Positions 60,315 through 64,000 of a stretch of 64,000 bases of DNA are shown here, one piece after another. The position numbers and the translations under genes were made by a program. This DNA comes from Duganella sp. 1224. GTDB taxonomy: Bacteria > Pseudomonadota > Gammaproteobacteria > Burkholderiales > Burkholderiaceae_D. Below the pieces are notes generated by a model that saw only the letters and a program-made list of their open reading frames with translations, was not told where the DNA came from and searched no databases. The stretch spans positions 124,001 through 188,000 of the forward strand of contig NZ_JACBYS010000009.1 of the NCBI RefSeq assembly GCF_013408245.1. Reading direction: 5' to 3'. How positions within the stretch are numbered: the first letter of the stretch is position 1; each line of letters begins with the position of its first letter.

Positions 60315-61169
60315 TTAGCGCAGCGCGTAGTCCAGCGCCACGCCGGCAAACACCGCCGCGCCCAGCCAGTTGTTGTGGCGGAAGGCGTACAGGCAAGCCT
60401 CGCGCTCGCGCTCGCGGATCAGCGTGTAGTGGTAGCAGGCCATGCCGGCCGCCACCGCCAGCCCGGCCACAAACCACAGCCGCAGCCCCATCTGCCAGCC
60501 GCACAGCAGCAGGATGGTCAGGTGCAGCACGTAGCAGAACATGATGATGGCCACGTCGTAGCGGCCGAAGGTGATGGCCGAGGTGCGGATGCCGAGCTTG
60601 AGGTCGTCGTCGCGGTCGCACATGGCGTATTCGGTGTCGTAGGCCAGGGTCCAGAACACGTTGGCGATCAGCAGCAGCCAGGCCACCGGCGGCACGTGGT
60701 TCTGGATGGCGGCAAACGCCATCGGGATGCCAAAGCCGAAGGCGATGCCCAGGTAGGCCTGCGGAATGGCGAAGAAGCGCTTGGTGTACGGGTAGGTGCC
60801 GGCCAGGATCACCGCCGCCACCGACATCTGCTTGGTCAGCGCGTTCAGCGGCAGGATCAGGCAGAAGGCGATCAGCGTCAGCACGACGGCGATCGCCACC
60901 GCTTCCTTGCCGCTGACGCGGCCGCTGGTGATGGGCCGCTGGGCGGTGCGCTTGACGAACTTGTCGATGTCCTGGTCGGCGTAGTCGTTGATGGCGCAGC
61001 CGGCCGAACGCATCAGGAAGGTGCCGAGCGTGAAGATCAGCAGCAGGTGCCAGTCCGGCACGCCGCCGCTGGCCAGCCACATGGCGACCAGCGTCGGCCA
61101 CAGCAGCAGCACGGTGCCGATGGGTTTGTCCATCCGGATCAGACGGAAGTAGAGCGCCAGCTTGTTCAT
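60315..61169 (-). CDS. ubiA: 4-hydroxybenzoate polyprenyltransferase UbiA
   Basis: A 284-residue membrane prenyltransferase that attaches the polyprenyl chain to 4-hydroxybenzoate in ubiquinone synthesis. The two Mg-binding motifs are NDYADQDIDKFVKRTAQRP and YDTEYAMCDRDDDLKLG. About eight to nine TM helices. The start MNKLALYFRLIRMDKPIGTVLLLWP fits the family. It is near oxyR on the same strand, as in other beta-proteobacteria, and uses prenyl units from IspA-type enzymes. Confidence 0.96.
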   Translation of the reverse strand: MNKLALYFRLIRMDKPIGTVLLLWPTLVAMWLASGGVPDWHLLLIFTLGTFLMRSAGCAINDYADQDIDKFVKRTAQRPITSGRVSGKEAVAIAVVLTLIAFCLILPLNALTKQMSVAAVILAGTYPYTKRFFAIPQAYLGIAFGFGIPMAFAAIQNHVPPVAWLLLIANVFWTLAYDTEYAMCDRDDDLKLGIRTSAITFGRYDVAIIMFCYVLHLTILLLCGWQMGLRLWFVAGLAVAAGMACYHYTLIREREREACLYAFRHNNWLGAAVFAGVALDYALR

Positions 61170-61224
61170 AAATCACTTCGGGTGACAGGAAAGCGGTGAT
61201 TATCGCAAATCCCGTGGCCCGGTG

Positions 61225-62160
61225 TCATGCGTCGGCGCAGAGGGTGGTGATGCCCGGCAGGTTGCACGACGCTACCACGTCGCACACGGCGTCGATGGCG
61301 GCCTTGCGGGTAAAGCTTTTGCGCCACACGATGACCACGCGGCGCGAGGGCGCCGGCTCTTCGAACGGGCGGAATTGCAGCATGCCGCCCTTGGCGTCCA
61401 TGTCCGGCACCGAGGCGCGCGGCAGCACCGTCAGGCCGATGCCGCTGGCCACCATGTGACGGATGGTTTCCAGCGACGAGCCTTCAAACGTGCGCTGCAT
61501 GCCGTTGCCCGGCGCCGAGAAGCGCGCCATCTCGGGACATACTTCCAGTACCTGGTCGCGGAAGCAGTGTCCGTTACCAAGCAGCAGCATGTTCTCGGTC
61601 TTGAGGTCGTCGGCGGGGATGGTCTTGCGCTTGGTCCACGGATGATGGGACGGCATGGCCACCACGAACGGTTCGTCGTACAACACTTGCATGGCCATAC
61701 CGTGCTCGGGCAGCGGCAGCGCCATGATGGCCGCGTCCAGCTCGCCCTGGCGCAGCATCTCCAGCAGCTTGACGGTGAAGTTCTCCTGCAGGATCAGCGG
61801 CATCTGCGGCACTTTGTCGATCATGCCCTTGACCAGCGGCGGCAGCAGGTAGGGGCCGATGGTGTAGATCACGCCCAGGCGCAGCGGGCCGGCCAGCGGG
61901 TCCTTGTTCTGCTTGGCCAGTTCCTTGATGGCGGCGGTTTGTTCGAGTACGCGCTCGGCCTGGGCGACGATCTGCGCGCCCAGCGGCGTGACGGAGATTT
62001 CGGCGCCGCCCCGTTCAAACAGGACCACGCCCAATTCGTCTTCAAGTTTCTTGATGGCGACCGACAGCGTCGGCTGGGCGACGTAACAGGCCTCGGCCGC
62101 ATGTCCGAAGTGCTTCGCCCTTGCAACGGCGACAATGTATTTCAGTTCGGTCAGTGTCAT
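61225..62160 (-). CDS. oxyR: Hydrogen peroxide-sensing LysR regulator OxyR
   Basis: A 311-residue regulator of peroxide defence. The HTH has AARAKHFGHAAEACYVAQPTLSVAI-type residues; the sensing cysteines appear in GNGHCFRDQVLEVC, nine positions apart as C199 and C208 in E. coli OxyR. GVIYTIGPYLLPPLV and the hydrogen-bonding His/Arg around the cysteines are kept. It is divergent from the PilT/PilU-like ATPase gene. A nearby catalase or alkyl hydroperoxide gene is not seen. Confidence 0.94.
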   Translation of the reverse strand: MTLTELKYIVAVARAKHFGHAAEACYVAQPTLSVAIKKLEDELGVVLFERGGAEISVTPLGAQIVAQAERVLEQTAAIKELAKQNKDPLAGPLRLGVIYTIGPYLLPPLVKGMIDKVPQMPLILQENFTVKLLEMLRQGELDAAIMALPLPEHGMAMQVLYDEPFVVAMPSHHPWTKRKTIPADDLKTENMLLLGNGHCFRDQVLEVCPEMARFSAPGNGMQRTFEGSSLETIRHMVASGIGLTVLPRASVPDMDAKGGMLQFRPFEEPAPSRRVVIVWRKSFTRKAAIDAVCDVVASCNLPGITTLCADA

Positions 62161-62229
62161 GAATGTATTTGAACACAGGCGATGCAGGGATGCAATAAAT
62201 GAACGCCAAGTTGAGCTATTGTAGCGGAA

Positions 62230-62235
62230 TATAAT
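62230..62235 (+). promoter_or_regulatory. -10 element before the third pilus-type ATPase gene
   Basis: Perfect TATAAT, 25 nt before the ATG at 62261. The -35 is weak, and the region is shared with oxyR, so OxyR could influence it. Confidence 0.45.
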
Positions 62236-62260
62236 GCAGCGTCATCCTGAAAGGCGATGT

Positions 62261-63442
62261 ATGTCCTCCACATTGGGTCCTGAAGAAGCGCAAGCCTATC
62301 TGCACAAGCTGCTGAAGGTGATGCACCACACCGGCGGCTCGGACTTGTTCATCTCGGCCGACTTCCCGCCCAGCATGAAGGCGCAGGGCGCGATGAAGGC
62401 GCTGAGCCAGCAGAAGCTGACTGGCGCGGTCACGCGCGCGCTGGCGCTGTCGATCATGAACGACAAGCAGCAACACGAGTTCGAGGCTGAACTGGAATGC
62501 AATTTTGCCATCTCGCTACCGGAGGTGTGCCGCTTCCGCGTCAATGTCTTCGTGCAGCAGCAGCACGTGGGCATGGTGATCCGCACCATCGCCTCGGAGA
62601 TTCCCTCGCTGGAGAAGCTGGAACTGCCGGAGGTGCTGAAGGACATCATCATGACCAAGCGCGGCCTGGTGCTGGTGGTTGGTGGCACCGGTTCCGGCAA
62701 GTCGACCACGCTGGCGGCGATGATCGATCACCGCAACGCCAACTCGGCCGGGCACATCATCACGGTCGAGGATCCGGTCGAGTATGTGCACAAGAACAAG
62801 GGCTGCCTGATCACGCACCGCGAGGTGGGCGTCGATACGCTGTCGTGGCACAACGCGCTGAAGAACACGCTGCGCCAGGCGCCGGACGTGATCCTGATCG
62901 GCGAGATCCGCGACACCGAAACCATGGAGCACGCGATCGCCTTCGCCGAGACCGGCCACCTGTGCCTGGGCACGCTGCACGCCAACAACGCCAACCAGAC
63001 CATGGACCGCATCATCAACTTCTTCCCGGAGGAGCGGCGCCACCAGTTACTGATGGATTTGTCGTCCAACCTGCGCGCGATCGTCTCGCAGCGCTTGATC
63101 CGCACCGAGGACGGCAAGGGCCGCAAGGCGGCGATTGAAATCCTGCTCAACACGCCGACCATCGCCGAGATGATCTTCAAGGGCAATTTCCAGAGCATCA
63201 AGGAGATCATGCAGAAGTCGCGCGAGCTGGGCATGTGCACGTTCGACCAGGCGCTGTACGAACTTTATAATAAGGGCTATATCGCCTACGAAGAAGCGCT
63301 GCGCAACGCCGACTCGGCCAACGGCCTGCGCCTGCAGATCAAGCTGCACGGCGGGCGGCCCGAGCCGGGCGAGGGCGGCGGCGCCTTTGGCGCGCTGCGT
63401 ATCGAAGAAGAACAACCTGAAGACGAAGGACCGAAGACTTAA
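62261..63442 (+). CDS. PilT/PilU-family type IV pilus ATPase (second PilU-like paralogue)
   Basis: A 393-residue secretion/retraction ATPase. Walker A GGTGSGKSTTL, HIITVEDPVEYVH, Walker B VILIGEIRD, ETGHLCLGTLHANNANQTMDRIINFFPEERRH. It is closer to PilU than to PilT (NFFPEERR, DALRNADS-like EEALRNADSANGLRL) but has a different C-terminal tail (GRPEPGEGGGAFGALRIEEE). The ATG at 62261 with AAAGG is preferred to 62234. It is not in a pilus operon but next to rfaE2 and oxyR, so its role may differ. Confidence 0.9.
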   Translation: MSSTLGPEEAQAYLHKLLKVMHHTGGSDLFISADFPPSMKAQGAMKALSQQKLTGAVTRALALSIMNDKQQHEFEAELECNFAISLPEVCRFRVNVFVQQQHVGMVIRTIASEIPSLEKLELPEVLKDIIMTKRGLVLVVGGTGSGKSTTLAAMIDHRNANSAGHIITVEDPVEYVHKNKGCLITHREVGVDTLSWHNALKNTLRQAPDVILIGEIRDTETMEHAIAFAETGHLCLGTLHANNANQTMDRIINFFPEERRHQLLMDLSSNLRAIVSQRLIRTEDGKGRKAAIEILLNTPTIAEMIFKGNFQSIKEIMQKSRELGMCTFDQALYELYNKGYIAYEEALRNADSANGLRLQIKLHGGRPEPGEGGGAFGALRIEEEQPEDEGPKT

Positions 63443-63444
63443 CC

Positions 63445-63924
63445 ATGCCTCAATTTGAAGACAAGATCTGCACCCGAGCACAACTGGCCGCGCGCGTGGC
63501 GGCGCTGCCCAAGCCGGTGGTGCTGACCAACGGCGTATTCGACATCCTGCACCGCGGCCACGTCACCTATCTGGCGCAGGCGCGCGCGCTGGGCGCCTCG
63601 CTGGTGGTGGCCGCCAATACCGACGCCTCGGTCAAGCGCCTGGGCAAGGGCGACGACCGCCCGCTCAACACCTGCGCCGACCGCATGGCGGTGCTGGCCG
63701 CGCTGGAGTCGGTCAGCCTGGTGGTGGACTTTGACGAGGACACCGCGCTGCAAGTCGTACAGCAGGCGCGTCCGGAAATCTACGCCAAGGGCGGCGATTA
63801 CCAGATGGACGCCATCCCCGAGGGCCAGGCGGTGCTGGCCTACGGCGGCCAGGCGGTCGCCATCGACTTCGAGCACGACCGCTCGACCACCAAGCTGCTG
63901 ACCAGGGTGCGCGCGTTCAAATGA
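63445..63924 (+). CDS. rfaE2: D-glycero-beta-D-manno-heptose 1-phosphate adenylyltransferase
   Basis: A 159-residue nucleotidyltransferase that makes ADP-heptose for the LPS inner core. HxGH is in TNGVFDILHRGHVTYLAQA; KGGDYQ and the C-terminal DRSTTKLL motif are present. It corresponds to the C-terminal half of HldE, here as a separate protein, as usual in beta-proteobacteria. It starts 2 nt after the ATPase gene and overlaps the next gene by 4 nt. Confidence 0.95.
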   Translation: MPQFEDKICTRAQLAARVAALPKPVVLTNGVFDILHRGHVTYLAQARALGASLVVAANTDASVKRLGKGDDRPLNTCADRMAVLAALESVSLVVDFDEDTALQVVQQARPEIYAKGGDYQMDAIPEGQAVLAYGGQAVAIDFEHDRSTTKLLTRVRAFK

Positions 63925-64000
63925 GGCTGATCCTGATCCTGGTGGCGGTGCTGGCCTTCCTGCTGGCGCTGTGGGGGCCGCCGCTGATGGTGGCGCGCCG
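63921..64000 (+). CDS. Start of a small membrane or secreted protein (truncated by the window)
   Basis: The ATG at 63921 overlaps the rfaE2 stop (ATGA). The first 26 residues are MRLILILVAVLAFLLALWGP followed by PLMVAR, a TM helix or signal anchor. The rest lies outside the window, so the product cannot be named. Confidence 0.55.
   Translation, partial: MRLILILVAVLAFLLALWGPPLMVAR

Overview
The window is one contiguous piece of a GC-rich beta-proteobacterial chromosome. The gene content and order suggest the Oxalobacteraceae (Massilia/Duganella/Rugamonas type): a thiC-thiS-thiG-thiD-thiE operon behind a TPP riboswitch, a thrB-DUF2782-polA neighbourhood, xseB-ispA-dxs, pilT-pilU, proC-yggS, and oxyR next to ubiA. 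This family assignment is an inference from gene content; no 16S or database comparison was possible. Most of the window is ordinary core genome, densely packed on both strands. I see no tRNA, rRNA, CRISPR array, prophage or insertion sequence.

Layout. 1-5.9 kb: 3' truncated valS, an isoquinoline 1-oxidoreductase-type molybdenum hydroxylase pair (FeS plus Mo subunit) and a dienoyl-CoA isomerase-like crotonase. 5.9-9.0 kb: a large periplasmic propeller sensor diguanylate cyclase. 9.0-13.8 kb: thiamine operon. 13.9-15.2 kb: two response regulators, one with an ANTAR RNA-binding domain. 15.3-17.4 kb: galactose 1-dehydrogenase and glutathione-dependent formaldehyde dehydrogenase. 17.4-19.8 kb: BlaR1-like M56 peptidase with a leader ORF and operator-like repeats. 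19.9-29.2 kb: uvrD, membrane protein, thrB, DUF2782, polA, dienelactone hydrolase and ZIP transporter. 29.2-31.1 kb: groES-groEL, with an unusual GroEL tail. 31.2-35.1 kb: an unknown protein, an M13 peptidase and two small unknown proteins. 35.1-38.1 kb: CMD/SnoaL/SDR operon divergent from a LysR gene. 38.2-41.1 kb: Rieske oxygenase, EamA transporter and sulfurtransferase. 41.4-44.4 kb: xseB-ispA-dxs (isoprenoid precursors). 44.4-48.8 kb: SGNH hydrolase/LysR pair, M48 protease, lipoprotein and cobalamin adenosyltransferase. 48.9-52.7 kb: glcDEF glycolate oxidase. 52.8-58.2 kb: GGDEF-EAL protein, glutathione peroxidase, pilU and pilT. 58.3-64 kb: yggS-proC, DUF883, ubiA, oxyR, a third PilT/PilU-type ATPase, rfaE2 and a truncated membrane gene.

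The most unusual signal is not a gene. It is a set of palindromic elements between genes. Six copies have a ~30-bp palindrome centred on GTAC (four perfect, two degenerate), and two of these sit inside 89-bp elements of identical length. Two further elements are long hairpins (88 and 87 bp) that share the same GGGGTCAG ends but have different stems. They lie in places where they could matter: inside the thi operon, in the uvrD promoter region, between pilT and pilU, and fused into the 3' end of a LysR gene, where the palindrome encodes the C-terminal tail. They look like a REP-type family. Other points of interest are a ZIP transporter that appears to start at AUC, a GroEL without the GGM tail, an SDR lacking the canonical catalytic tyrosine, a perfect 21-bp AT-rich operator before an M48 protease, and a probably leaderless uvrD transcript.
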